Shown: positions 38,419-47,372 of the stretch, piece by piece
Position numbering within the stretch: the stretch's first letter is position 1
How the letters are laid out: each line of letters starts with the position of its first letter
DNA from: Aquihabitans sp. G128
GTDB taxonomy: Bacteria > Actinomycetota > Acidimicrobiia > Acidimicrobiales > Iamiaceae
Assembly: GCF_019048865.1 (NCBI RefSeq)
Contig: NZ_CP077604.1
Location: 3,286,001-3,350,000, forward strand
Length of the DNA stretch: 64,000 nucleotides
Direction of reading: 5' to 3'
Position numbers and translations under genes: made by a program
The notes under the pieces: generated by a model
Databases searched by the model: none
What the model was told of the DNA's origin: nothing
Seen by the model: the letters and a program-made list of their open reading frames with translations, nothing else

Positions 38419-40710
38419 ATGCGCACCCGCAAACCGGTCCCCGTCCACAACCTCAAGGTCAACCGTCGAGGCAAGGTCAAGAAGCGCAGCGTCCTCTGGC
38501 GCATGCGCCGGGCCTTCTACCTCGCTGCCCTCGCGCTCACCGTCGGGGCCGCCGGCCTGGTCTACGTCCTCGGCCAGATCGAGCTCCCGGTCGACCCCAA
38601 GGTGGCCAAGCCCCAGGACCAGACCTCGTTCATCTGCGCCTCCGAGGTGCAGGTCAACTGCAACGACTCCAACGCCATGGCCCAGCTGCACGGCACCGAG
38701 GACCGGGTGCTCGTCACCTACGAGCAGATCCCCGACATCCTGCGCGAGGCGGTGGTGTCCGCCGAGGACCGCGACTTCTTCCAGCACGGCGGGGTCGATC
38801 CCATGGGCATCGCCCGGGCCGCCATCTCGGACCTCCGCGGCAACGGCGTGCGCCAGGGCGGTTCCACGATCACCCAGCAGTACGTCAAGCAGGAGTACCT
38901 CACCTCCGAGCAGACGGCCACCCGCAAGATCAAGGAAGCGGTCATGGCGGTCAAGCTCGAGCAGCAGATCTCCAAGCAGGAGATCCTCACCCGCTACCTC
39001 AACACCGTGTACTTCGGCCGCGGCGCCTACGGCGTGCAGGCAGCGTCGCGGGCCTGGTTCAAGCACGACATCGGCGGCCTCAACGCCGGCGAGGCGGCCT
39101 TCCTGGCCGGCCTGCTGCGCAACCCGAACGGGGCCGACCCGTACCGTGGGCCGAACTCGCTCAAGGAGGCCGAGCGCCGCCGGCGTGTGGTGCTGCAGGC
39201 CATGACCGAGGAGGGCTACGTCACCAAGAAGGAGCAGAAGCTCTACCTGGCCGTGCCCATGGACCCGAACGACGCCGCGGTCCAGCCGGCCGATCGCTTC
39301 ATCAAGCCGCCGCCCGTGGCCTCGACGCTCGGCGAGGAGGTCAAGGGGTCGCAGTACGGCAGCGAGTACTTCGCCGAGTACGTGCGCCAGTGGCTGGTGA
39401 AGGAGTTCGGCTCCGACGACGTCTACGGCGGCGGCCTGAAGGTGTACACGACGCTCGACCTCAACATGCAGAAGGCGGCCTACGACGCGGTCACCACCAC
39501 GCTGAACCGGCCGGGCGACCCCGCGGCGTCCATCGTCGCCGTCGACGACCAGGGCCAGGTCAAGGCGATGATGGGCGGCACCGACTTCAAGAACAGCAAG
39601 GTGAACCTGGCCACCGGCAAGGCCGGCGGCGGCAGCGGTCGCCAGCCCGGCTCGACCTTCAAGATGTTCGCCCTGGCCGAGGCGGTCCGCGAGGGGTACT
39701 CCGTCGAGTCCGTCCTGCCATCGCCGCCCAAGATCGAGATCACCGACCCCACCTGCCTCAACGGCGAGGACAAGTGGAGCGTGCGGGGCGGGCCGGGCGG
39801 GGCGTCGTCGCTGGTCACCGCCACCAAGAACTCGATCAACACGGTCTACGCGCAGCTGATGCTGCGCCTCGGCCCGCAGAAGGTCCTGCAGATGGCCCAC
39901 GACATGGGCGTGACGGCCGACCTCAAGCCGTACTGCTCGCTGGTGCTCGGCGGCGGCGAGGTGTCGGTGCTCGACATGGCCGCCGGCTACTCGACGCTGG
40001 CCAACAACGGTGTCTCCAAGTCGCCCATCGTCGTCACCCGGGTGGAGTTCCCCGACGGCCGCGTGGTCCGCTACGCACCGGACACCAAGGAGGTGCTCAC
40101 GCCCGACCAGGCCGGCCGGGTCACCTACGCCCTCCAGCAGGTGGTGGCCGGCGGCACCGGCGCGGACGCCAACTTCGGGCACGCAGCGGCCGGCAAGACC
40201 GGCACCACCCAGAGCAACGTCGACGGCTGGTTCGTGGGCTACACGCCCAAGCTCACCGCTGCGGTCTGGATGGGCTACCCGAACGAGTCCAAGCCGATGA
40301 ACGACGTGCACGGCATCAAGGTGCAGGGCGGCACGTTCCCCGCCCGCATGTGGAAGACGTTCATGGAGACCGTCACCGCCAACACCGACACCGGGGTGTT
40401 CCCCGACGTCGCCGACCTGTCGGTGGGCGCGGTGCTCGACCCGGCCCAGGGCAAGACCAGCGTGGTGGCCGGGGGCAGCTCCTACAACGGCACCACCACC
40501 AGCACCGTCCCGCGGTCCACCGTGCCGCGCAGCACCGTCCCGCAGACCACCACGCCGCGCAGCACGGTCCCGCAGACCACCACGCCCCGCAGCACCGTGC
40601 CGCAGACCACGGCTCCGGCCACCACGACGCCGGCCACCACCACGCCCGGCGGCACCGGCACGGGCGCCGGGACCAACGGCGAGGACGCAGCGGGCGCACC
40701 GCCGGACTGA
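38419..40710 (+). CDS. Class A penicillin-binding protein (transglycosylase/transpeptidase)
   Basis: 763 residues. A basic cytoplasmic start, one membrane anchor (FYLAALALTVGAAGLVYVLG), a GT51 transglycosylase domain with catalytic Glu116 (VVSAEDRDFFQHGG) and GGSTITQQYVK, and a transpeptidase domain with Ser412 in STFK, the SIN triad box (KNSINTVYAQ) and KTGTT at 593-597. It polymerises and crosslinks peptidoglycan. The C-terminal 75 residues are Thr/Pro-rich, with repeats of PRSTVPQTTT encoded by near-identical 30-bp DNA units (about 40509-40620), likely a wall-spanning tail. Probable ponA homologue, given the DUF5318 neighbour. Confidence 0.95.
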   Translation: MRTRKPVPVHNLKVNRRGKVKKRSVLWRMRRAFYLAALALTVGAAGLVYVLGQIELPVDPKVAKPQDQTSFICASEVQVNCNDSNAMAQLHGTEDRVLVTYEQIPDILREAVVSAEDRDFFQHGGVDPMGIARAAISDLRGNGVRQGGSTITQQYVKQEYLTSEQTATRKIKEAVMAVKLEQQISKQEILTRYLNTVYFGRGAYGVQAASRAWFKHDIGGLNAGEAAFLAGLLRNPNGADPYRGPNSLKEAERRRRVVLQAMTEEGYVTKKEQKLYLAVPMDPNDAAVQPADRFIKPPPVASTLGEEVKGSQYGSEYFAEYVRQWLVKEFGSDDVYGGGLKVYTTLDLNMQKAAYDAVTTTLNRPGDPAASIVAVDDQGQVKAMMGGTDFKNSKVNLATGKAGGGSGRQPGSTFKMFALAEAVREGYSVESVLPSPPKIEITDPTCLNGEDKWSVRGGPGGASSLVTATKNSINTVYAQLMLRLGPQKVLQMAHDMGVTADLKPYCSLVLGGGEVSVLDMAAGYSTLANNGVSKSPIVVTRVEFPDGRVVRYAPDTKEVLTPDQAGRVTYALQQVVAGGTGADANFGHAAAGKTGTTQSNVDGWFVGYTPKLTAAVWMGYPNESKPMNDVHGIKVQGGTFPARMWKTFMETVTANTDTGVFPDVADLSVGAVLDPAQGKTSVVAGGSSYNGTTTSTVPRSTVPRSTVPQTTTPRSTVPQTTTPRSTVPQTTAPATTTPATTTPGGTGTGAGTNGEDAAGAPPD

Positions 40711-40744
40711 CGGCCTTCCACCTCGTCCCGCTACCGTGCGGGCC

Positions 40745-40924
40745 ATGAGCGACCGGTGCGAATCCTGCGGCGACGACGGGCCCGAGCTGGCCACCGTCCA
40801 GCGGGTCTACGTGGTGTTCGACGAGGCCCACGTGCCGGTCGACGAGCGCCTGGCCGACGAGTTCGAGACCTGGTGCGCCCTGTGCCGGATCACGTACCCG
40901 CACCAGCCGGTCTCCCCCTCGTGA
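40745..40924 (+). CDS. Small zinc-ribbon-like protein, 59 aa
   Basis: Starts MSDRCESCGDDGPE and has a second CxxC (WCALCRITYPHQP), so a single zinc could be held between them; the middle is VYVVFDEAHVPVDERLADEFE. No family was recognised. ATG 40745, 34 bp downstream of the penicillin-binding protein and in the same direction, so it may be the last gene of that transcript. Confidence 0.6.
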   Translation: MSDRCESCGDDGPELATVQRVYVVFDEAHVPVDERLADEFETWCALCRITYPHQPVSPS

Positions 40925-41050
40925 TCCGCTCGTCCGGGCGGCCGGCGGCGGCAGCCTGACGGGAATGGAACGCGCGGAACGCGCGGTTCTAGGTTGGTGA
41001 CACCGCCGGTAGCCGTCGTGGCACTGGACGGGACATCCAAGGAGGCTCAC

Positions 41051-41932
41051 ATGAGCTCGACCGCAACGTCCGCGCCATCCCGCGCGCCGATCACCGTGCC
41101 CCACGTCGCGAACCGCAAGGTCCGTGCCGGCGCCGATCCGCTCGTGATGGTGACCGCGTATGACGCCCCCGGCGCCCGGATCGCCAGCGAGGCCGGGGTC
41201 GACCTGATCCTCGTGGGCGACTCGGTGGCCATGGTGGTGCTGGGCTACGACGACACCCTCCAGGTGACCGTGGCCGACATCGCCCACCACACCGCAGCGG
41301 TCGCCCGGGCCAAGCCGGCGCCGCTGATCGTGGCCGACCTGCCGTGGCTCAGCTACCACGTCTCGGTCGAGGACACGGTCCGCAACGCGGCCACGCTCAT
41401 CCGGGCCGGCGCCGAGTCGGTGAAGCTCGAGGGCGGGCGCAAGCGGCTGCCGATGATCGAGGCCCTGATCGACGCCGAGATCCCGGTTATGGGCCACCTG
41501 GGCCTCACCCCGCAGTCGGTGCACGCCATGGGCGGGTTCAAGGTCCAGGCCAAGAGCTCCGACGCCGCCCAGGTGCTGATCGCCGACGCCAAGGCCCTGG
41601 CCCACGCGGGCTGCTTCGCCATCGTGCTCGAGGGCGTCCCCACCGAGGTGGCGGCCATGGTCACCGACGCGGTGGACGTGCCGATCATCGGCATCGGCGC
41701 CGGCCACGAGGTCGACGGCCAGGTGCTCGTGTACCACGACGTCCTTGGCCTCGAGGACCGGATCGCCCCCAAGTTCGTGCGCCGCTACGCCGACCTGAAG
41801 GCGGCGTCGGTCTCGGCGATCGAGGCCTATGCGGCCGACGTGCGCACGGGCGCCTTCCCGGGCCCGGCGGAGTCGTACCACCTGTCCGCCGAGGTGGCCG
41901 AGACCCTCGGCCTCTACGGCCGCGACGGCTGA
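41051..41932 (+). CDS. panB: 3-methyl-2-oxobutanoate hydroxymethyltransferase
   Basis: 293 residues. PanB makes ketopantoate from alpha-ketoisovalerate and methylenetetrahydrofolate, the first step of pantothenate synthesis. Family blocks: MVTAYDAPGARIASEAGVD, LVGDSVAMVVLGYDDT, VKLEGG, MGHLGLTPQSVHAMGGF (metal and substrate contacts), and IGIGAGHEVDGQVLVYHDVLGL. ATG with AAGGAGG 8 nt ahead. The other pan genes are not in the window. Confidence 0.96.
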   Translation: MSSTATSAPSRAPITVPHVANRKVRAGADPLVMVTAYDAPGARIASEAGVDLILVGDSVAMVVLGYDDTLQVTVADIAHHTAAVARAKPAPLIVADLPWLSYHVSVEDTVRNAATLIRAGAESVKLEGGRKRLPMIEALIDAEIPVMGHLGLTPQSVHAMGGFKVQAKSSDAAQVLIADAKALAHAGCFAIVLEGVPTEVAAMVTDAVDVPIIGIGAGHEVDGQVLVYHDVLGLEDRIAPKFVRRYADLKAASVSAIEAYAADVRTGAFPGPAESYHLSAEVAETLGLYGRDG

Positions 41933-41969
41933 ACCCCGGCGTCGTCGGCCACCGGCCAGACTTCGGTCG

Positions 41970-42641
41970 GTGACCGACGACGCCGACCTCCAGCGACCGG
42001 TCCGCCGGCGCGCCGTGGCCCTGGTCGTCGCGCTGGGCCTGGTGCTGGTGGCCGCCGCGTGCGCCGGCTCCAGCGGCAGCGACGCCGGACCGTCCACCAC
42101 CGCTGCGGGCGCCTCGGTCGTGGCCGGCGCGACCACGGCCGGTTCGACGGCGCCCACCACCCCGAACGAGGGGCTGGGCGAGGGCTGGGCTCCGGCGGTC
42201 CGCGGTCGCACCCCGTTGCGCGGCTTCAGCGAGGTGGCGGTCACCGTGACCGCCGGCGACGGCACCACCTGCGAGGTCTGCCTGTTGGCCGCCACCACGT
42301 CCGCGCAGCGCGAGCGCGGGCTCATGGAGGTCACCGACGAGGACCTCGGCGGCTACGACGGGATGCTGTTCGAGTACGACCAGCCGGTCGACGGCGCCTT
42401 CTGGATGCGCAACACGCCGATGCCGCTCTCGATCGCCTACTTCGACGCCGAGCGCACCTTCGTGTCGGCCACCGACATGGCGCCGTGCGCCGACGTCCCC
42501 ACGTGCCGCGACTACCCGGCCGACGCGCCGTTCGCCTACGCCCTCGAGGTGCCCGAGGGCCGGCTGCCGGCGGTCGGCGTGACCGGGCGGGCCACCTTCG
42601 AGATCACCGGCGTGCGCTGCCCGCTGGCCCCGGCCGCCTGA
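41970..42641 (+). CDS. DUF192 lipoprotein
   Basis: 223 residues. A basic start then ALVVALGLVLVAAACAGSS, a lipoprotein signal with lipobox VAAAC, and a Thr/Ala-rich linker precede a DUF192 domain (CEVCLLAATTSAQRERGLMEV..., DGMLFEYDQPVDGAFWMRNTPMPLSIAYFD, ALEVPEGRLPAVGVTGRATFEI). The family is small and of unknown biochemical role; here it should be anchored outside the membrane. GTG 41970, 37 bp downstream of panB on the same strand. Confidence 0.85.
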   Translation: MTDDADLQRPVRRRAVALVVALGLVLVAAACAGSSGSDAGPSTTAAGASVVAGATTAGSTAPTTPNEGLGEGWAPAVRGRTPLRGFSEVAVTVTAGDGTTCEVCLLAATTSAQRERGLMEVTDEDLGGYDGMLFEYDQPVDGAFWMRNTPMPLSIAYFDAERTFVSATDMAPCADVPTCRDYPADAPFAYALEVPEGRLPAVGVTGRATFEITGVRCPLAPAA

Positions 42642-42780
42642 CCCCGAGCCGGCTGCACCGGGCGAAACTGTCACCCCCCCCGGGGCAAGGTGGTGCCACT
42701 CGATGAGGTTCGAGGGGCAGGGGTCCGGTATCGTCACACGGTCCAAATGAAGACCCTGCCCCAGGCAACAAGGCTAGGGG

Positions 42781-42797
42781 CCCCGGCAACCACCGGG
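42781..42797 (+). promoter_or_regulatory. Possible autoregulatory leader hairpin ahead of rpsF
   Basis: CCCGG-CAACCA-CCGGG can fold just upstream of the GGGAGGTGATG ribosome-binding site and rpsF start. In many bacteria the S6:S18 complex binds a CCG-containing hairpin in this leader to repress its own operon. The loop sequence is only loosely similar, so this is a weak candidate. Confidence 0.25.
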
Positions 42798-42819
42798 TCC
42801 ACAGGGAGGTGATGCTCGC

Positions 42820-43164
42820 ATGCGAGCTTATGAACTGATGGTCATCTTCGACGGGGAGCTCGACGAGAGCACCGTCGCCGGCGTGATCAACCAGGTGACG
42901 GCCCAGGTCGAATCGGCCGACGGCAAGATCGCCAAGACCGAGAAGTGGGGTCGCCGCCGCTTCGCCTACGAGATCAACCACAAGACCGAAGGGTTCTACG
43001 TGGTGTTCGAGATCGAGGCGGAGCCGGGTGCGCTCGACACCGTCGAACGGAACCTTCGACTCGCGGACGAGGTTGTCCGACACAAGAACATCCGGCTCCC
43101 CGATGCCGAGGCGCACCGCCGCGGCCTGCTCGGAGCCCCTGCCCCGGCCGTCGAGGCCGGGTAA
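42820..43164 (+). CDS. rpsF: 30S ribosomal protein S6
   Basis: 114 residues. S6 binds the central domain of 16S rRNA with S18. It starts [15 protein letters not shown], carries [27 protein letters not shown], and ends [23 protein letters not shown], as in the family; the C-terminal tail is slightly longer than usual. ATG with GGGAGGTGA 7 nt ahead. First gene of the rpsF-ssb-rpsR-rplI operon. Confidence 0.97.
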   Translation: MRAYELMVIFDGELDESTVAGVINQVTAQVESADGKIAKTEKWGRRRFAYEINHKTEGFYVVFEIEAEPGALDTVERNLRLADEVVRHKNIRLPDAEAHRRGLLGAPAPAVEAG

Positions 43165-43179
43165 CCGCAGGAGGACACC

Positions 43180-43659
43180 ATGGCAGACAACACCGTGACC
43201 CTCGTGGGCAACGTGACCCGCGATCCCGAGCTGCGCTACACGCCCTCGGGCCAGACCGTGGCCACCTTCGGCCTCGCCGTCAACCGCCGCTGGCAGAACC
43301 GCCAGACCCAGGAGTGGGAGGAGCAGGTCTCCTTCTTCGACGTCAAGTCCTGGTCCGGCCTCGCCGAGAACGTCGCCGAGTCGATCCAGCGGGGCACCCG
43401 CGTGATCGTCACCGGTCGCCTGGAGCAGCGCTCCTGGGAGACCGACAACGGCGACAAGCGCTCCAAGGTCGAGGTCGTGGCCGACGAGATCGCTCCCAGC
43501 CTCCGCTGGGCGACGGCCCAGGTCCAGAAGATCGAACGCTCCGGCGGCGCCCAGGGCGGCGGCGGCAGCTACGGCAACAGCAACTCCGGTGGCGGTGGCG
43601 GCGCGAGCCGCCCGGCCGCCAACGAGCCCACCAACTACGACGGGGAGGAGCCCTTCTAA
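43180..43659 (+). CDS. ssb: Single-stranded DNA-binding protein
   Basis: 159 residues. The OB fold covers residues 1-110 ([37 protein letters not shown]...). A Gly/Ser-rich linker leads to the acidic end DGEEPF that recruits repair and replication proteins. It coats single-stranded DNA during replication. ATG 43180; its stop overlaps the rpsR ATG (TAATG). Confidence 0.97.
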   Translation: MADNTVTLVGNVTRDPELRYTPSGQTVATFGLAVNRRWQNRQTQEWEEQVSFFDVKSWSGLAENVAESIQRGTRVIVTGRLEQRSWETDNGDKRSKVEVVADEIAPSLRWATAQVQKIERSGGAQGGGGSYGNSNSGGGGGASRPAANEPTNYDGEEPF

Positions 43660-44069
43660 TGGCACCCAAGCCGAAGCGCGCCAAGAACAAAGACAACGCG
43701 CGCCGCTCCAAGAAGAAGATCAGCATCCTGACCCAGGAGACCGTCGACTACGTCGACTACAAGGACGTGAACCTGCTCCGCCGGTTCATGTCCGACCGGG
43801 CCAAGATCCGGGCCCGTCGCGTGACGGGCAACGACGCGCAGCAGCAGTCCGTGGTGGCCATGGCCATCAAGAACGCCCGCGAGATGGCGCTGCTGCCCTA
43901 CGCCAACCGCGTCACGCAGCAGCGTGGCGGCCGCGACCGCGGCAACGAGCGTGGCATCCGGGCCGACGGCCCGCCGCCGCGCCCGTCCGCCCCGCCGCCC
44001 GTGGGTGGCGAGGGTGCCGAGGCCGAGTTCGACGGCGAGGCCACCTTGGCTGAGGAGGTGGAGGCCTGA
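43659..44069 (+). CDS. rpsR: 30S ribosomal protein S18 with extended tail
   Basis: 136 residues; S18 in other bacteria is about 75-90. The core is normal: [27 protein letters not shown], then [16 protein letters not shown]. After it comes an additional Gly/Arg/Pro/Glu-rich tail of about 45 residues ([15 protein letters not shown]... [11 protein letters not shown]). The lengthened N-terminus ([19 protein letters not shown]) is basic. The gene overlaps ssb and rplI at both ends. Confidence 0.93.
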   Translation: MAPKPKRAKNKDNARRSKKKISILTQETVDYVDYKDVNLLRRFMSDRAKIRARRVTGNDAQQQSVVAMAIKNAREMALLPYANRVTQQRGGRDRGNERGIRADGPPPRPSAPPPVGGEGAEAEFDGEATLAEEVEA

Positions 44070-44521
44070 TGCGCCTCATCCTCCGTTCCGACGTCAGCGG
44101 CGTCGGCAACAAGGGCGACGTGGTCGAGGTCACCAACGGCTACGGCCGCAACTTCCTCCTGCCCCGTGGCCTGGCCTTCGTGGCCACCGCCGGTGCCGAG
44201 AGCCAGGCCGAGGGCATGCGCAAGTCGCGCGACGTCAAGGACGCCGCCGCTCGCCAGGCCGCCGAGGAGGTGGCCAAGAAGCTGGTCAACTCCCCGGTCA
44301 CCATCCCGGCCCGCGTGGGCGCCGAGGACAAGCTCTTCGGCTCGGTCACCTCGGCCGACGTCGTCGAGGCCATCCTCGCCCAGAAGGACGTGGAGATCGA
44401 CCGCAAGCAGGTCCAGCTCCACGACCCGATCCGAACCATCGGCACCCACATGGTGCCGATCAAGCTCCACGCCAACGTGGAGTTCCCGGTCACCGTCGAG
44501 GTCGTCTCCGACGCCGACTGA
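44069..44521 (+). CDS. rplI: 50S ribosomal protein L9
   Basis: 150 residues. L9 binds 23S rRNA near the L1 stalk. It starts RLILRSDVSGVGNKGDVVEVTNGYGRNFLLPRGLA, followed by the long connecting helix and the C-terminal domain (LFGSVTSADVVEAI..., TIGTHMVPIKLHANVEFPVTVEVV), the expected two-domain dumb-bell. ATG overlaps the rpsR stop. Last gene before a terminator. Confidence 0.97.
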   Translation: MRLILRSDVSGVGNKGDVVEVTNGYGRNFLLPRGLAFVATAGAESQAEGMRKSRDVKDAAARQAAEEVAKKLVNSPVTIPARVGAEDKLFGSVTSADVVEAILAQKDVEIDRKQVQLHDPIRTIGTHMVPIKLHANVEFPVTVEVVSDAD

Positions 44522-44558
44522 TCGGCCTGCCCCTCGGGGCGCAGCAACACCGTGACAT

Positions 44559-44592
44559 CGACGTCCGGGGGGGCCTCGCCCCCCGGACGTCG
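44559..44592 (+). terminator. Terminator of the rpsF-rplI operon
   Basis: CGACGTCC plus a run of seven G, loop CCTCG, then six C plus GGACGTCG: a stem of about 14 bp with one unpaired G, 38 bp beyond the rplI stop. It has no U run but an uninterrupted GC stem, the common actinobacterial form. Confidence 0.8.
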
Positions 44593-44617
44593 TCGTTCCG
44601 GCCCCTCCTCCCCCCGC

Positions 44618-44661
44618 TTTTCCACAGCCTGTCCACAGGTAGTCGGCACTGGTTCTCCACA
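44618..44661 (+). promoter_or_regulatory. Three DnaA-box-like sites upstream of dnaB
   Basis: TTTTCCACA (44618-44626), CTGTCCACA (44629-44637) and TTCTCCACA (44653-44661) each differ by one base from TTATCCACA or TTGTCCACA and point the same way, 11 and 24 bp apart. They sit 29-72 bp ahead of the dnaB ATG, over the likely promoter, and could let DnaA control helicase supply. Confidence 0.5.
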
Positions 44662-44690
44662 GCGCGGCCGATGGACACTGGAGCTTCACC

Positions 44691-46145
44691 ATGGATGACG
44701 ACGCCCCGCCCGACTTCGACGACGACGGCCCCCCGCCGGACTACGACGACGGGCCCCCGGCGCGGGCGGCCGGGCCCCCCAGCCGAGGCGGCCGGGGCGG
44801 TGATGACCGCCCGGTCCGCACCTCCGGCGGCCGGGTGCCGCCGCACAACCTCGACGCCGAGGAGAGCCTGCTCGGCGCCATGCTCCTGTCGCGCACCGCG
44901 ATCGACGTGGCGTCGGAGTCGGTGTCGCCCGACGACTTCTACAAGCCGGCCCACGGCCACATCTACGACGCCATCACCTCGCTGTCGTCGCAGGGCGAGC
45001 CGGTCGACCCGGTCACCGTGGCCGAGGAGCTGCGCCGCCACGACCTGCTGGACGCCATCGGCGGGCCCAGCACCCTGGTGGGCCTCCAGGCCGCCACGCC
45101 GGCCACCTCCAGCGCAGCCCGCTACGCCAAGATCGTGGAGGAGCATGCGCTCCTGCGCGGCCTCATCGGCGTCGCCGGCGAGATCGCCGAGATCGGCTAC
45201 AGCCTGCCGGACGACGTCACCAAGGCCCTCGACGACGCCGAGACCATGATGTTCAAGGTCGCCGAGCACCGCCAGACCGACTCCATGTCCCGGTTGCACG
45301 ACCTGCTCGACCAGACCCTCGACAGCCTCGAGGCGCTCTACGAGCGCGGCGACGCCATCACCGGCACGCCCACCGGCTTCACCGACTTCGACGAGCTCAC
45401 CGCCGGGCTGCAGCCCAACGCCCTGATCGTGGTCGGCGCCCGTCCCGGCATGGGCAAGACCTCCTTCGCCATGGGCATGGCCGGCCACGCCGCGCTGGAG
45501 GCCCACCGCCCGGTCCTGTTCTTCTCGCTGGAGATGAGCCGGGTGGAGCTGAGCCAGCGGCTCCTGTGCTCCGAGGCGCGCGTCGACTCCACCAAGGTCC
45601 GCAACGGCCGCCTCTCCGACGACGACTGGCGCCGCATCAGCCACGCCATCGGCCGGCTCGGCGAGGCCAACCTGTGGATAGACGACAACCCGAACCTGAC
45701 GGTCATGGAGATCCGCTCCAAGGCGCGCCGCCTGCAGGCCAAGGTCGGCCAGCTCGGGATGATCGTGGTCGACTACATCCAGCTCATGGGCGGCCGGGCC
45801 GGCGCCGAGTCCCGGCAGGTGGAGGTGGCCGAGATCTCCCGATCCCTCAAGATCCTCGCCCGTGAGCTGCAGTGCCCCGTGGTGGCCCTGGCCCAGCTCA
45901 ACCGTGGCCTCGAGCAGCGCGCCGACAAGCGCCCCATGCTGTCCGACCTGCGTGAGTCGGGATCGCTCGAGCAAGATGCGGACATCGTGGTGTTCCTGTA
46001 CCGGGACGAGCAGTACAACGCCGACTCGCCCGACCGGGGCACCGCCGAGGTGCTGGTGGCCAAGCACCGGGCCGGTCCCACCGGCATGGTCCGCCTGGCC
46101 TTCCTCGACCACTACACCAAGTTCGCCAACATGGCGCGGGAGTAG
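44691..46145 (+). CDS. dnaB: Replicative DNA helicase DnaB
   Basis: 484 residues, without an intein. The N-terminal domain carries PPHNLDAEESLLGAMLLSRTAIDVA; the RecA-like C-terminal domain has Walker A GARPGMGKTSFAMG (about residues 249-262), LFFSLEMSRVELSQRLL, the Walker B-like GMIVVDYIQLMGG and ARELQCPVVALAQLNRGLEQRADKRPMLSDLRESGSLEQDAD, read in parts. It unwinds DNA as a hexamer at the replication fork. ATG 44691 follows a DnaA-box cluster; the N-terminal 55 residues are Asp/Pro/Gly-rich. Confidence 0.97.
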   Translation: MDDDAPPDFDDDGPPPDYDDGPPARAAGPPSRGGRGGDDRPVRTSGGRVPPHNLDAEESLLGAMLLSRTAIDVASESVSPDDFYKPAHGHIYDAITSLSSQGEPVDPVTVAEELRRHDLLDAIGGPSTLVGLQAATPATSSAARYAKIVEEHALLRGLIGVAGEIAEIGYSLPDDVTKALDDAETMMFKVAEHRQTDSMSRLHDLLDQTLDSLEALYERGDAITGTPTGFTDFDELTAGLQPNALIVVGARPGMGKTSFAMGMAGHAALEAHRPVLFFSLEMSRVELSQRLLCSEARVDSTKVRNGRLSDDDWRRISHAIGRLGEANLWIDDNPNLTVMEIRSKARRLQAKVGQLGMIVVDYIQLMGGRAGAESRQVEVAEISRSLKILARELQCPVVALAQLNRGLEQRADKRPMLSDLRESGSLEQDADIVVFLYRDEQYNADSPDRGTAEVLVAKHRAGPTGMVRLAFLDHYTKFANMARE

Positions 46146-46164
46146 GCGCCGTACCATCGGCGCC

Positions 46165-46656
46165 ATGCCCACCGGACTCCTGCCCGTCGCCGCTCCCACC
46201 GGGGCGGCTGCGCCCACCGAACCCCAGGCCGTGGCCGAGGCGTTCCTCGCCCACCTGGCCGCGTCGGACCTGCCGGCCGCGCTCGACCTGTTGGCCACCG
46301 ACGTCGACTACGTGAACGTGGGCCTGCCCACCATCCGGGGGCGCAAGGCCGTGGGCAAGGCGCTCGGCGGGTTGAGCGGCCCGAAGTTCGGCTTCGAGGT
46401 GTACCTCCACGCCATCTCCGCCGATGGCGGCACGGTCCTCACCGAGCGCACCGACGTGATCATCGCCGGCCCGCTGCGGGCCCAGTTCTGGGTGTGGGGC
46501 CGCTTCGACGTGGTCGACGGCCAGATCACGCTGTGGCGCGACTCGTTCGACTTCGTCGACGTCCTGCGCGGCGTGGTGCGGGGCGTGGTCGGCATCGCCC
46601 TTCCCGGCCTGCGGCCCAAGGCCCCGGCGGGCCTCGACGTCGCGCCCGGCCGCTGA
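46165..46656 (+). CDS. SnoaL-like/limonene-1,2-epoxide hydrolase-type protein
   Basis: 163 residues. A cystatin-like alpha+beta fold of the limonene-epoxide hydrolase group: LLATDVDYVNVGLPTIRGRKAVGKALGGL, then VLTERTDVI and VWGRFDVVDGQITLWRDSFDFVDVLRG, with conserved Asp and Arg at positions of the catalytic Asp-Arg-Asp set. Whether it hydrolyses epoxides is not proven. ATG 46165, 19 bp beyond dnaB. Confidence 0.82.
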   Translation: MPTGLLPVAAPTGAAAPTEPQAVAEAFLAHLAASDLPAALDLLATDVDYVNVGLPTIRGRKAVGKALGGLSGPKFGFEVYLHAISADGGTVLTERTDVIIAGPLRAQFWVWGRFDVVDGQITLWRDSFDFVDVLRGVVRGVVGIALPGLRPKAPAGLDVAPGR

Positions 46657-46666
46657 GGGCCGCGCT

Positions 46667-47353
46667 GTGGCCGCTCCCGCCGCCCGATGGTCCGGACCCG
46701 GCAAGGGGGCGGCGGCCTGTCGGCCCCCGGTCCTCCCGCCGGACCTGGACGACCTCGAGCTCGACGGGCTGCAGGACGACGACGGGTGGGTGGAGCGCTC
46801 GGTCCGGGGCACCGCCGTGGCCGCCGACGCCGAGCGGGTGGGCTTCGGCCGGTGCGCCATCGTCGGCGTCCGCTTCACCGGGGCCCGGTTCCACCGGCTC
46901 GAGCTCACCGACGCCACCCTGACCGACTGCGACCTCGCCGGGGCGGTGCTCGAGGAGTCGACGTTCGTGCGGGTGGCGCTCACCCGCTGCCGGCTGGACG
47001 GCGCCGACCTCGGCGGGGCCACGCTCACCGACGTGCGCTTCACCGACTGCCAGATGGAGGACCTCGGGCTGCGGCTGGCCAAGGCCGAGCGCCTGGTGGT
47101 CGAAGGCGGCACCGCCACCGGCCTCGACCTCTACCGGGCCCGCGTCCCCGGGAGCACCTGGCACGACGTCGACCTCACCGGGGCCGACCTCTCCGGCGCC
47201 GACCTCGCCCGGGCCCGGCTGCACGGCTCGACCATCGTCGACGTGCGGGGCGCCAAGGCCCTGGCGGGCACCGTCATCGACCCGGACCAGGTCGTGCCGG
47301 TGGGCCTGGCCCGGATCGGCGACAGCGGGATCGTGGTGGCCCCTCGCGACTGA
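46667..47353 (+). CDS. Pentapeptide-repeat protein
   Basis: 228 residues. From about residue 60 to 205 there are consecutive A(D/N)LxX-type pentapeptides (GARFHRLELTDATLTDCDLAGAVLEEST..., DGADLGGATLTDVRFTD, DLTGADLSGADLARARL), forming a right-handed square helix. Some such proteins bind gyrase and protect it from quinolones (Qnr/MfpA), but this one lacks the regular uninterrupted series and the dimerising tail of those proteins, so function is unknown. GTG start, 10 bp after the preceding gene. Confidence 0.82.
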   Translation: MAAPAARWSGPGKGAAACRPPVLPPDLDDLELDGLQDDDGWVERSVRGTAVAADAERVGFGRCAIVGVRFTGARFHRLELTDATLTDCDLAGAVLEESTFVRVALTRCRLDGADLGGATLTDVRFTDCQMEDLGLRLAKAERLVVEGGTATGLDLYRARVPGSTWHDVDLTGADLSGADLARARLHGSTIVDVRGAKALAGTVIDPDQVVPVGLARIGDSGIVVAPRD

Positions 47354-47372
47354 GGGGCCGACGGGCGGAGCG

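Noticed and set aside
46667..47353. Pentapeptide-repeat protein as a Qnr/MfpA gyrase-protection protein linked to the GyrA variant.
   Set aside because: The pentapeptide series is interrupted and the dimerisation tail is missing; not near gyrA, so no real support.
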